A stretch of DNA of 57,963 bases, from assembly GCA_020160955.1 (NCBI GenBank), contig JAIUOX010000014.1, forward strand, positions 1-57,963. Direction: 5' to 3'. The notes under the pieces are model-generated. The model made no database searches. It was not told where the DNA came from and worked only from the letters and a program-made list of their open reading frames with translations. The position numbers and the translations under genes are program-made. Shown one piece after another: positions 1-7,565 of the stretch (positions are counted from its first letter, which is position 1; each line of letters starts with the position of its first letter). This DNA is from Pseudomonadota bacterium. Its GTDB lineage: Bacteria > Pseudomonadota > Alphaproteobacteria > Reyranellales > Reyranellaceae.

Positions 1-291
1 GAATGGCTGTCCGAGCAGGCCCTGCCGAAACTGATCGCCCGCCCTGGACTGCTGGGTGCCGCCGTCGGCGAGAACGACCTCGAAGTCGCCCATGCACCGC
101 TGCAGGACAAGAGCATGGATCACCCCAAGGCGGAGGAGGCCGAATGGGTCGCCCTGATCGAGGGTACCGACGTGGCGGCGGTCGGCGCGGCGACACGCTC
201 CCTGTTCACGCAGCGCCGCCTCCGGCCCTTCGGCGTCGAGACCGCGCCGACGATCGGCACCTACCGCTTCCTGTTCGGCAACCAGCGATGA
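1..291 (+). CDS. C-terminal part of an unknown protein
   Basis: The first 291 bases are an open frame with no start inside the window, ending in TGA at 289-291, so this is the last 96 residues of a gene cut by the left edge. I recognise no catalytic motif. It has a soluble, mixed alpha/beta look and ends in a hydrophobic strand-like segment (GTYRFLFGNQR). The general character resembles small ferredoxin-like-fold (Dabb/EthD-like) proteins, but that is only an impression. It lies 47 bases before the MsrQ-like gene on the same strand. It does not look like MsrP or ModA. Confidence 0.6.
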   Translation, partial: EWLSEQALPKLIARPGLLGAAVGENDLEVAHAPLQDKSMDHPKAEEAEWVALIEGTDVAAVGAATRSLFTQRRLRPFGVETAPTIGTYRFLFGNQR

Positions 292-338
292 CGATTCTTT
301 GACCCATCGTTGATCGCCCCATCGACTAGGGTCCGTCC

Positions 339-1190
339 GTGTCCAATCAGCGTATCATCTCCTGGCTGAGGCTCGCGACGCTGGTCGCCCTCTGCCTGCC
401 CGCCCTCGATCTCGCCTGGCGCTGGTACACCGGCGACCTCGATCCGCGCCCCGTGACCCTCGCCACGCATGCCACCGGCGACTGGGCGGTCGTGTTGCTG
501 CTGGTCTCGCTGGCGCTGACTCCGGCCCGCGCGATCTTCGACTGGTCGCCGCTGATCCACATAAGGCGGCGCGTCGGTGTGGCGGCCGCGCTCTATGCCA
601 CAGCCCATCTTCTGATCTACGTCCTCGACCAGAAATGGAACCTGGTCGTCGTCGCCACGGAGATCGTGAAGCGCTTCTATCTCACCATCGGCTTCGTATC
701 CCTGCTGGCACTCGTCGCGCTCGCGATCACCTCGACCAATGGCTGGCAGAAGAAGTTGAAGCGCAACTGGAAGCGCCTGCACTGGCTGGTCTATCCCGCC
801 GTCGTGCTGGCGATCCTGCACTTCTTCATCCAGTCCAAGGTGAAGATCGGCGAAGCGGCCTTCGCGGCCGGGCTTTTCGCCTGGCTGATGCTGTGGCGCC
901 TGCTGCCTCCCTCCCTGCGCACGCGCTTCCTCGGCCTCTTCCTGCTCGCCGCCGGCGCCACGCTGATCACCGTCGCCTTCGAGGCGTCGTGGTACGGGCT
1001 GGTGAACAAGATCGATCCGATGCGCGTGCTGGCCGCCAACCTCGATCCCGACCTGGTGCCGCGGCCGGCGCAGAAGGTGCTGGCCGCCTCCCTGCTGGTG
1101 ATATTGCTGGTCGCACTTCGGCGTGGCCTCGCCGCGGCGAGCCGGCTCTGGACGCAGCGCTATATCCGACGGACTATACCGACTTCCTGA
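339..1190 (+). CDS. msrQ: MsrQ/YedZ-like haem-binding membrane protein (ferric reductase-like domain)
   Basis: This is a 283-residue polytopic inner-membrane protein starting at GTG 339. In the MsrPQ system MsrQ carries haem and passes quinol electrons to the periplasmic molybdoenzyme MsrP, which repairs oxidised methionines. The middle matches the family: IRRRVGVAAALYATAHLL, then ALAITSTNGWQKKLKRNWKRLHWLVYPA and AILHFF, with the histidines expected to hold haem. It is longer than typical MsrQ (about 200 residues) because of an extra hydrophobic C-terminal segment. MsrP is not visible here, and modBC follow after 13 bases, which links the gene to molybdenum. The alternative is another ferric-reductase-like cytochrome. 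Confidence 0.7.
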   Translation: MSNQRIISWLRLATLVALCLPALDLAWRWYTGDLDPRPVTLATHATGDWAVVLLLVSLALTPARAIFDWSPLIHIRRRVGVAAALYATAHLLIYVLDQKWNLVVVATEIVKRFYLTIGFVSLLALVALAITSTNGWQKKLKRNWKRLHWLVYPAVVLAILHFFIQSKVKIGEAAFAAGLFAWLMLWRLLPPSLRTRFLGLFLLAAGATLITVAFEASWYGLVNKIDPMRVLAANLDPDLVPRPAQKVLAASLLVILLVALRRGLAAASRLWTQRYIRRTIPTS

Positions 1191-1203
1191 CCGGGAAGAG
1201 GGA

Positions 1204-1890
1204 ATGACTGCGGAAGAATGGACAGCCGTACGGCTGAGCCTCCTGATCGCCACGACAGCGACGATCTTCAGCCTGCCGCTCGGCATCGCCATCGCCTGGC
1301 TGCTGGCGCGCGGGCGCTTTTGGGGCAAGAGCGTGCTCGACACGCTGGTCCACCTGCCGCTGATCCTGCCGCCGGTCGTCACCGGCTACCTGCTGCTGCT
1401 CTCGTTCGGCCGGCGCGGACCGATCGGCGGCTTCCTCGCCGAGGAGTTCGGCATCGTCTTCTCCTTCCGCTGGACCGGCGCCGCCCTCGCCTGCGCCATC
1501 ATGGGCTTCCCGCTGATGGTGCGCGCCATCCGCCTTTCCATCGAGGCGGTCGACCAGCGGCTCGAGGCGGCGGCCGGCACGCTGGGCGCCAATCCGCTCT
1601 GGGTCTTCGCGACCATCACCTTGCCGCTCTGCCTGCCCGGCATCCTCGCGGGCTCGATCCTGGCCTTCGCCAAGTCGATGGGTGAGTTCGGCGCCACCAT
1701 CACCTTCGTGTCCAATATCCCGGGCGAAACGCAGACGCTGCCTTCCCTGATCTACACGCTGACGCAGGTGCCGGGTGGCGACGCCGCCGCGATGCGCCTC
1801 ACCCTGGTCTCGATCGCGATTTCCATGCTCGCGCTGCTCGGCTCCGAGCTGCTGGCCAAACGAATCGGCGCACGGCGGCAGACGGCATGA
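1204..1890 (+). CDS. modB: Molybdate ABC transporter permease ModB
   Basis: The predicted protein has 228 residues, starting at ATG 1204 behind a purine-rich ribosome site (gggaagagggaatg). It is the inner-membrane channel of the molybdate importer. Five to six hydrophobic helices are visible, and the cytoplasmic coupling loop carries the binding-protein-dependent permease signature (EAAAGTLGANPLWVFATITLP), followed by the typical SMGEFGATITFVSNIPGET of ModB. An upstream in-frame start at 1123 would overlap the MsrQ-like gene and adds non-membrane sequence, so I reject it. It overlaps modC by 4 bases. No modA lies in the visible part of the operon. Confidence 0.9.
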   Translation: MTAEEWTAVRLSLLIATTATIFSLPLGIAIAWLLARGRFWGKSVLDTLVHLPLILPPVVTGYLLLLSFGRRGPIGGFLAEEFGIVFSFRWTGAALACAIMGFPLMVRAIRLSIEAVDQRLEAAAGTLGANPLWVFATITLPLCLPGILAGSILAFAKSMGEFGATITFVSNIPGETQTLPSLIYTLTQVPGGDAAAMRLTLVSIAISMLALLGSELLAKRIGARRQTA

Positions 1891-2948
1891 GCCTCGACGT
1901 CGACGTCGACCACAGGCGCGGCAGCTTCCATTTGCAGGCGCGTTTCACGGCGGCACCTGGCCTGACGGCTTTGTTCGGCCGATCGGGCTCGGGCAAGACC
2001 AGCCTGGTCAACATCGTCGGCGGCCTGATCCGTCCCGATCGCGGCCGCGTCTCGGTCGACGGGCAGACGCTGGTCGATACCGGCAACGGCGTTCTCGTGA
2101 AGCCGCACAGGCGGCGCATCGGCTACGTCTTCCAGGACAGCCGCCTCTTTCCGCACCTCAGCGTGCGGCGAAACCTGCTCTACGGACGCTGGTTCGCGCG
2201 CGGCAGCGGCGGCGCGGCGGCCGATCTCGGTGCCGTGGTCGAGCTGCTGGGCATCGGCCACCTGCTGGAGCGCAATCCCGAATCCCTGTCGGGTGGCGAG
2301 AAGCAGCGCGTCGCGATCGGCCGTGCCCTGCTGGCCAGGCCACGGCTGGTGCTGATGGACGAGCCGCTCGCCTCGCTCGACGAATCGCGCCGTGCCGAGA
2401 TCCTGCCCTACATCGAACGGCTGCGCGACGAGGCCGGCGTGCCGATCCTCTATGTCAGCCATTCGGTCGCCGAAGTCGCGCGGCTGGCCACGACCGTGGT
2501 CATCATGACCGACGGCAAGGTGACGGCGGTGGGCCCGGTGCTCGACATCCTGCCGCTGGCCGACGCCAACGATGGCGGCGCGGTCCTCGATGCGACGGTG
2601 AGCCGCCACGACGAGACCTTCCACCTCTCGGTGCTGCACAGCGCGGCCGGCGAACTGCAGGTCCCGCGCCTCAACGCCGCCGTCGGCGCTCATGTCCGCG
2701 CCTACATCCGCGCCCGCGACGTGATGCTGAGCCTGAAGCCGCCCGAGGACATCAGCGCCCTCAACGTGCTGGCGGGGCGGATCGCCTCCATCACGGCGAC
2801 CGGCGGCGCGCAGGCCGATATCCGCCTGGACTGCAACGGCGCCGTCCTGATGGCCCGACTGACCGCCAAATCGGTCGACCGCCTGGGCCTGGCCCCCGGA
2901 CGGCCGGTCTATGCCGTCGTCAAGAGCGTGTCATTCGAACGCAGTTAA
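1887..2948 (+). CDS. modC: Molybdate ABC transporter ATP-binding protein ModC
   Basis: This 353-residue ATPase powers molybdate import. Walker A is GRSGSGKTS at residues 31-39, the ABC signature LSGGEKQR lies at about 134-141, and Walker B is RLVLMDEP followed by SHSVAEVARLA with the switch histidine. The C-terminal third (from about residue 285) looks like the molybdate-binding TOBE/Mop domain of ModC, with the phrase ISALNVLAGRI. ATG 1887 overlaps the modB stop (ATGA), so the two are translationally coupled. Several molybdenum enzymes in the window (NarG, the XDH-type protein) would benefit from it. Confidence 0.92.
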   Translation: MSLDVDVDHRRGSFHLQARFTAAPGLTALFGRSGSGKTSLVNIVGGLIRPDRGRVSVDGQTLVDTGNGVLVKPHRRRIGYVFQDSRLFPHLSVRRNLLYGRWFARGSGGAAADLGAVVELLGIGHLLERNPESLSGGEKQRVAIGRALLARPRLVLMDEPLASLDESRRAEILPYIERLRDEAGVPILYVSHSVAEVARLATTVVIMTDGKVTAVGPVLDILPLADANDGGAVLDATVSRHDETFHLSVLHSAAGELQVPRLNAAVGAHVRAYIRARDVMLSLKPPEDISALNVLAGRIASITATGGAQADIRLDCNGAVLMARLTAKSVDRLGLAPGRPVYAVVKSVSFERS

Positions 2949-2952
2949 CTGC
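2941..2952. repeat. 12-bp perfect palindrome over the modC stop
   Basis: GCAGTTAACTGC is a perfect palindrome spanning the modC TAA stop. It sits just before the CTAGAGT block and the start region of the next gene, so it could be a small operator. It could also be chance, since it overlaps coding bases. Confidence 0.35.
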
Positions 2953-2953
2953 G

Positions 2954-2966
2954 CTAGAGTGCGGGC
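2954..2966 (+). promoter_or_regulatory. Promoter-like CTAGAGTGCGGGC block (copy 1)
   Basis: The 13-mer CTAGAGTGCGGGC lies 37 bases before ATG 3004 and recurs exactly at 45839-45851, 27 bases before the alkylsulfatase start. With its preceding base it reads GCTAGAGT, which resembles the -10 element GCTANAWC known for Caulobacter housekeeping promoters. I see no convincing -35 element at the expected distance. Confidence 0.4.
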
Positions 2967-2982
2967 GGGCATCCGGCCCGCC
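2964..2982 (+). other. GC hairpin between modC and the next gene
   Basis: GGCGGGC (2964-2970), loop ATCCG, GCCCGCC (2976-2982) form a perfect 7-bp stem. No T-run follows, so it is not a classical intrinsic terminator. It could be a leader hairpin or a weak stop for the mod transcript. Confidence 0.4.
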
Positions 2983-3003
2983 AATGAAGCCTGAGGAAAC
3001 AGA

Positions 3004-4626
3004 ATGAAATCGATGCCGCTGCCGCTCTCGCCGCGATTCATTACCTGGACGCTGGCGACGTTCTTCGCCGTCCTGCTGGGCCTCGCCTGGGCTTTCGATC
3101 CCAAATCGTGGTGGATCGGCATCGGCTTCGCCATCGCCCTGTTCCTGACGCTCGTCGGCTTCTTCGACTATTACCAGACCCGGCACGCGGTCCTGCGCAA
3201 CTACCCCATCGCCGCGCACCTGCGCTTCATCTTCGAGGCGATCCGCCCCGAGATGCGGCAGTACTTCTTCGAGGGCGAGAAGGACGGCACGCCGTTCCCC
3301 CGCGACCGGCGCGCCATCGTCTATCAGCGCGCCAAGTCGATGCTGGACGTCCGCCCCTTCGGCACCAACTACGAGGTCTACTCGGAGGGCTACGAGTGGA
3401 TGACGCACTCGATTTCGCCCACGCCGGTCAGCAAGGAGCCGTTCCGCATCACCATCGGCGGTCCCGACTGCACGCAGCCCTACTCCGCGTCGATCTTCAA
3501 CATCTCGGCCATGAGCTTCGGTGCGCTCAGCGCCAACGCCATCCGGGCGCTGAACGGCGGCGCCAAACTGGGCGGCTTCGCGCACGATACCGGCGAGGGT
3601 GGCTACAGCCCCTATCACCGCGAGGGCGGCGGCGACATCATCTGGGAAATCGGCTCGGGCTATTTCGGCGCCCGCAACGCCGACGGCACCTTCTCGGCCG
3701 AGAAGTTCGCCGCGGGTGCCGCCAACCCGCAGGTCAAGATGGTGGAGTTGAAGCTCAGCCAGGGCGCCAAGCCCGGCCATGGCGGCGTGCTGCCGGCGCC
3801 CAAGGTCAGCGAGGAGATCGCGCTGACGCGCGGCGTGCCGGTCGGCGCGGACTGCGTCTCACCCTCGCACCACACGGCCTTCTCGACTCCCATCGAGATG
3901 ATGAAGTTCATCGCCGAGATGCGCCGCCTCTCGGGCGGCAAGCCGGCGGGCTTCAAGCTCTGCGTCGGCCACGAATGGGAGTTCATGGCGATCTGCAAGG
4001 CGATGCTGGAGACGGGGATCTATCCCGACTTCATCGTCGTCGACGGCAAGGAAGGCGGCACCGGCGCGGCGCCCATGGAGTTCGTCGATCACATCGGCAA
4101 GCCGATGCGGCAAGGCCTCTACATCGTGCACAACGCGCTGGTCGGCATCGGCGTGCGCGACCGCATCAAGATCGGCGCCGCCGGCAAGATCATCACCGCC
4201 TTCGACATCGTCCGCGCCATGGCGCTGGGCGCCGACTGGTGCAACTCGGCGCGCGGCTTCATGTTCGCGGTCGGCTGCATCCAGTCGCAGCACTGCCACA
4301 CCGACCGCTGCCCGACCGGCGTGGCGACGCAGGATCCGACCCGGCAGCGCGCCCTCGACGTGCCCGACAAGACCCAGCGCGTCGCCAACTTCCACAAGGC
4401 CACGCTGCACGAGCTGGCCGAGCTGACCGCCGCGGCCGGCCTCGACCATCCCAACGACTTCCAGCCGCTGCACATCTGGCAGCGCGTCGCCCCCGGCGAG
4501 ACCATCACCTTCGCCGAGATCTTCCCGGCGATCGCCAAGGGCTCGCTGCTCAGCGGCACCGTGCCGCCGCGCTGGGCGCAAGCCTGGGCGATGGCCGACG
4601 CCCACTCGTTCCGCGCGGTGACCTGA
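3004..4626 (+). CDS. Membrane-anchored FMN-binding glutamate-synthase-family protein
   Basis: The protein has 540 residues. Two hydrophobic helices (about residues 12-55) anchor it, and the rest is the FMN-binding, (beta/alpha)8 synthase domain of the glutamate synthase large subunit. Family marks are ISAMSFGALSANAIRALNGG, VDGKEGGTGAAP (FMN/substrate loop), IKIGAAGKI, and three cysteines C425, C431 and C436 in GCIQSQHCHTDRCPTG, which hold the 3Fe-4S cluster in true glutamate synthase. There is no glutaminase domain and no GltD partner, so ammonia or an amine, not glutamine, would be the nitrogen donor if it is a synthase. The substrate is unknown. The start has gaggaaacag before ATG. Confidence 0.82.
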   Translation: MKSMPLPLSPRFITWTLATFFAVLLGLAWAFDPKSWWIGIGFAIALFLTLVGFFDYYQTRHAVLRNYPIAAHLRFIFEAIRPEMRQYFFEGEKDGTPFPRDRRAIVYQRAKSMLDVRPFGTNYEVYSEGYEWMTHSISPTPVSKEPFRITIGGPDCTQPYSASIFNISAMSFGALSANAIRALNGGAKLGGFAHDTGEGGYSPYHREGGGDIIWEIGSGYFGARNADGTFSAEKFAAGAANPQVKMVELKLSQGAKPGHGGVLPAPKVSEEIALTRGVPVGADCVSPSHHTAFSTPIEMMKFIAEMRRLSGGKPAGFKLCVGHEWEFMAICKAMLETGIYPDFIVVDGKEGGTGAAPMEFVDHIGKPMRQGLYIVHNALVGIGVRDRIKIGAAGKIITAFDIVRAMALGADWCNSARGFMFAVGCIQSQHCHTDRCPTGVATQDPTRQRALDVPDKTQRVANFHKATLHELAELTAAAGLDHPNDFQPLHIWQRVAPGETITFAEIFPAIAKGSLLSGTVPPRWAQAWAMADAHSFRAVT

Positions 4627-4655
4627 GCCCGCCAAACAGGTTGCGAAATGGCAAT

Positions 4656-4681
4656 CCTTGCCCCAGCAATGGGGAACAAGG
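4656..4681 (+). other. Imperfect hairpin touching the ribosome site of the aminotransferase gene
   Basis: CCTTGCCCC (4656-4664), loop agcaat, then GGGG-aa-CAAGG (4671-4681) form a 9-bp stem with a two-base bulge. Its 3' arm runs into the AAGGAGAGG ribosome site at 4678-4686, so it could modulate translation of the operon's first gene. Confidence 0.35.
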
Positions 4682-4693
4682 AGAGGAAATGCC

Positions 4694-5923
4694 ATGACTG
4701 CGCCGTTCGATGTCACGCCCCTGCTGGCGCCCAACACGCCCGCGCCCGCCGCCCGCTACAACGGCTTCCCGCGCTTCAACTTCATCGGCGGCCACAACGA
4801 CCCGAAGAACGTGCCGGTCGAGGCGCTGGTCGAGGCCGCGACGGCGGTGCTGCGCCGCGAGGGCGTGACGCTGGCGACCTACGGGCTGGAGAGCGGCCCG
4901 CTGGGCTACCGGCCGCTGCGTGAATTCCTGTCGAGCAAGCTCAAGGACCATGCCGCGATCGACTGCTCGCCCGACGAGATCCTGATCACCTCGGGTTCGC
5001 TGCAGGGCCTCGACCTGGTCAACAGCCTGCTGCTCGCTCCCGGCGACACGGTGATCGTCGAACAGGAAACCTACGGCGGCGCCCTGACGCGGCTGGCCAA
5101 GCTGGGCGTCAAGGTGATCGGCGTGCCGCTCGACGCCGAGGGGCTGCGGCTCGACGCGCTGGAGAAGACGCTGGCCGATCTCAAGGCCAAGGGCATCACG
5201 CCCAAGTACATCTACACCATCCCGACGGTGCAGAACCCGACCGGCGCGATCATGGGCGTGGAGCGGCGCAAGGCGCTGCTGGCGCTCGCGCGCCAGTACG
5301 GCGTGCTGGTGTTCGAGGACGAGTGCTACTCCGACCTGGTGTGGGACGGCGACCGCCCGCCGTCGATCTACTCGATGGCCGGCGGCGAGGGCGTGATCTT
5401 CGTCGGCTCGTTCTCCAAGTCGATCGCCCCGGCGCTGCGCGTCGGCTACATCGTCGCCAAGTGGGACATCCTTTCGCGCATCCTCGGCCTCAAGCAGGAC
5501 GCGGGCTCGGGGGCGCTCGAGCAGATGGTGCTGGCCGAGTTCTGCAACAGGCACTTCAGGAACCACGTGCCGAAGCTCAACAAGGCGCTCGCCGCCAAGC
5601 TGCAGGTGCTGCGCGAGGCGCTGGCCGAGCAGTTCGGCACCGCCGCCGAGTTCGGCAACCCGCCGGGCGGCATCTACCTCTGGATCAAGCTGCCCGACGT
5701 CGTCGACACCGTGAAGCTGGCGCAAGCCGCTGCCGCCGCCGGCGTGTCGCTCAACCCGGGTCCCGAGTGGTCGACCGACAAGGCCTATGCCAAGTCGCGG
5801 CTGCGGCTGTGCTTCGCCAACCCCGAGCCGGAGACCATCCGGCAGGGCGTGGCGACGCTGGCCGAGGTCTGCCGCCGCGAGTTCGGCGTGCCGCTGCGCA
5901 GCGCCAACATCGACCGCGCCTGA
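4694..5923 (+). CDS. PLP-dependent class I/II aminotransferase
   Basis: This 409-residue fold-type I aminotransferase resembles the 2-aminoadipate/MocR-core group but has no DNA-binding domain. The PLP lysine is K242 in GSFSKSIAPALRVGY. Also visible are TSGSLQGLDLV (cofactor loop), PTVQNPTGAIM (substrate asparagine), FEDECYSDLVWDG and the C-terminal SRLRLCFANPEPE arginine motif. ATG 4694 has a well-placed AAGGAGAGG site. It opens an operon with a gamma-glutamyltransferase 17 bases downstream, which suggests transamination of an amino acid or aldehyde from amine or peptide breakdown. The exact substrate is not readable. Confidence 0.85.
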   Translation: MTAPFDVTPLLAPNTPAPAARYNGFPRFNFIGGHNDPKNVPVEALVEAATAVLRREGVTLATYGLESGPLGYRPLREFLSSKLKDHAAIDCSPDEILITSGSLQGLDLVNSLLLAPGDTVIVEQETYGGALTRLAKLGVKVIGVPLDAEGLRLDALEKTLADLKAKGITPKYIYTIPTVQNPTGAIMGVERRKALLALARQYGVLVFEDECYSDLVWDGDRPPSIYSMAGGEGVIFVGSFSKSIAPALRVGYIVAKWDILSRILGLKQDAGSGALEQMVLAEFCNRHFRNHVPKLNKALAAKLQVLREALAEQFGTAAEFGNPPGGIYLWIKLPDVVDTVKLAQAAAAAGVSLNPGPEWSTDKAYAKSRLRLCFANPEPETIRQGVATLAEVCRREFGVPLRSANIDRA

Positions 5924-5940
5924 CCGGAGCCGAGCGTTTC

Positions 5941-7548
5941 ATGATCGAGTTCAAGGCCGGGCGGCCCGCCGCCCGCTCCTCCCGCGGCATGGTCACCAGC
6001 CCGCACGCGCTGGCCTCGGAAGCCGGCACGGCCGTGCTGCGCGACGGCGGCACCGCGGTCGACGCGGCGGTGGCGACCAGCGCCGCCCTGTCGGTGCTCT
6101 ACCCGCACATGACCGGCATCGGCGGCGACGCCTTCTGGCTGATCTGGGACGCCCGCGCGAAGCAGGTGCGCTACCTCGACGGCGGCGGTCGCGCGACGGC
6201 GGCCGGCACCATCGAGGCCTTCACGAAGCGCGGCCTCTCCGAGGTGCCCTACCGCGGTCCGCTGCCGGCGACGCTCACCGTGCCGGGCGCGGTGGCGAGC
6301 TGGACCATGGCCCACGCCGCGCATGGCCGGCTGCCGCTGCGGCGCTGCCTCGACAGCGCGATCGGCTACGCGCGCGACGGCTTCCCGGTGACCGCGCGGC
6401 TGGCCTACTGGCGGGAGCTCGCGCGCGCCGAACTGGCGAAGAGTCCCGAGGCGTCCGCGATCTTCCTCAAGGATGGGCCGACGCTCACCAATCCCGACCT
6501 CGCGCGCACGCTGGAAGCCATCGCCAGCGACGGCTGGCACGGCTTCTACGAGGGCGAGGTCGGCCGCGAACTGGTGCGCTGGTCGCGGGCCAACGACGGC
6601 TTCTTCACCGCCGCCGACCTGTCCAACCAGCACGCCCGATGGGAAGCGCCGCTCAAGGGTCAGTATCGCGACGTCACGATCTACGAGACCGCGCCGCCGA
6701 CCCAGGGCTTCGCGGTGCTCGAGATGCTGAACCTGCTGGAGCCGCTGGAACTGCACAGGAAGCCGTTCCTGTCGGCCGACGCGGTGCATTTCATGGTGCA
6801 GGCCAAGCAGCTCGCCTACCACGACCGCGACCGCCACCTCGGCGACCCGCGCTTCGCCGACGTGCCGGTCGACCGGTTGATCTCCAAGGCCTACGCCGAC
6901 CAGCGTCGCGGCCTGATGGACCCGGCGCGCGCCGTGCCGTGGGACCGCATCCCCGAGTATGGCAGCCTGGCCGGCGACACCGTGTTCATCGCGGTGGTCG
7001 ACGGCGAGGGCAACGCGGTGTCGCTGATCCACTCGCTGTACGGCGGCTTCGGTGCCGCCGTCGTCGCCGGCACCACCGGCGTGGTGATGCAGAACCGCTC
7101 CGCCTACTTCTCGCTCGACCCGAAGAGCCCCAACCGGCTGGAACCCGGCAAGACGCCGCTGCACACGCTGATCGCCTCGCTGGCGTTCCGCGACGGCAAG
7201 CCGTGGGCGGTGGTCGGCTGCATGGGCGCCGACGGCCAGCCGCAGATCCACCTGCAGGTCTACCACGCGCTGGTCGATCATGGCCTCGACATCCAGCAGG
7301 CGCTCGACATGCCGCGCTTCCTGTCCGGCCGCTTCGCGATCGGCGAGCCGCGCGACACGCTGCACATCGAGGCGCGCTTCCCGCGCGAGACGATCGACGA
7401 GCTCGACCGCCGCGGTCACCTGCTCGACCGCTGGGGCGACTTCGACGAGCTGGCGGGCCATGCCCACGGCATTGTCATCGACGGCAGGACGGGCGAGCTG
7501 AGCGGCGGCGCCGATCCGCGCAGCGACGGCGCGGCCGTCGGTCTCTGA
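5941..7548 (+). CDS. Gamma-glutamyltransferase family protein, no signal peptide
   Basis: This is a 535-residue Ntn-hydrolase of the GGT family. Family members cut themselves before a threonine and then hydrolyse or transfer gamma-glutamyl groups. The candidate autoprocessing threonine is T347 in AGDTVFIAVVDGEGNAVS. Other marks are GGTAVDAAVATSAALSVL, TGIGGDAFWL and the late CMGADGQPQIHLQV. No signal peptide is seen, so unlike classical periplasmic GGT it probably acts in the cytoplasm, as YwrD-type members do. Neighbours (a PuuB-like oxidase and an aminotransferase) suggest gamma-glutamylated amines or peptides as substrates. Activity should not be assumed, because cytoplasmic members are poorly characterised. 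Confidence 0.85.
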   Translation: MIEFKAGRPAARSSRGMVTSPHALASEAGTAVLRDGGTAVDAAVATSAALSVLYPHMTGIGGDAFWLIWDARAKQVRYLDGGGRATAAGTIEAFTKRGLSEVPYRGPLPATLTVPGAVASWTMAHAAHGRLPLRRCLDSAIGYARDGFPVTARLAYWRELARAELAKSPEASAIFLKDGPTLTNPDLARTLEAIASDGWHGFYEGEVGRELVRWSRANDGFFTAADLSNQHARWEAPLKGQYRDVTIYETAPPTQGFAVLEMLNLLEPLELHRKPFLSADAVHFMVQAKQLAYHDRDRHLGDPRFADVPVDRLISKAYADQRRGLMDPARAVPWDRIPEYGSLAGDTVFIAVVDGEGNAVSLIHSLYGGFGAAVVAGTTGVVMQNRSAYFSLDPKSPNRLEPGKTPLHTLIASLAFRDGKPWAVVGCMGADGQPQIHLQVYHALVDHGLDIQQALDMPRFLSGRFAIGEPRDTLHIEARFPRETIDELDRRGHLLDRWGDFDELAGHAHGIVIDGRTGELSGGADPRSDGAAVGL

Positions 7549-7565
7549 CCCGGGGCGGCGCCGCG

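Noticed and set aside
1123..1203. Upstream start for modB at 1123
   Set aside because: It would overlap msrQ by 68 bases and add arginine-rich sequence; ATG 1204 has a good ribosome site and family-like N-terminus.
3004..4626. MgsC subunit of N-methylglutamate synthase
   Set aside because: The gene has N-terminal membrane helices, and MgsA, MgsB and GmaS neighbours are absent, so the methylamine pathway is not supported.
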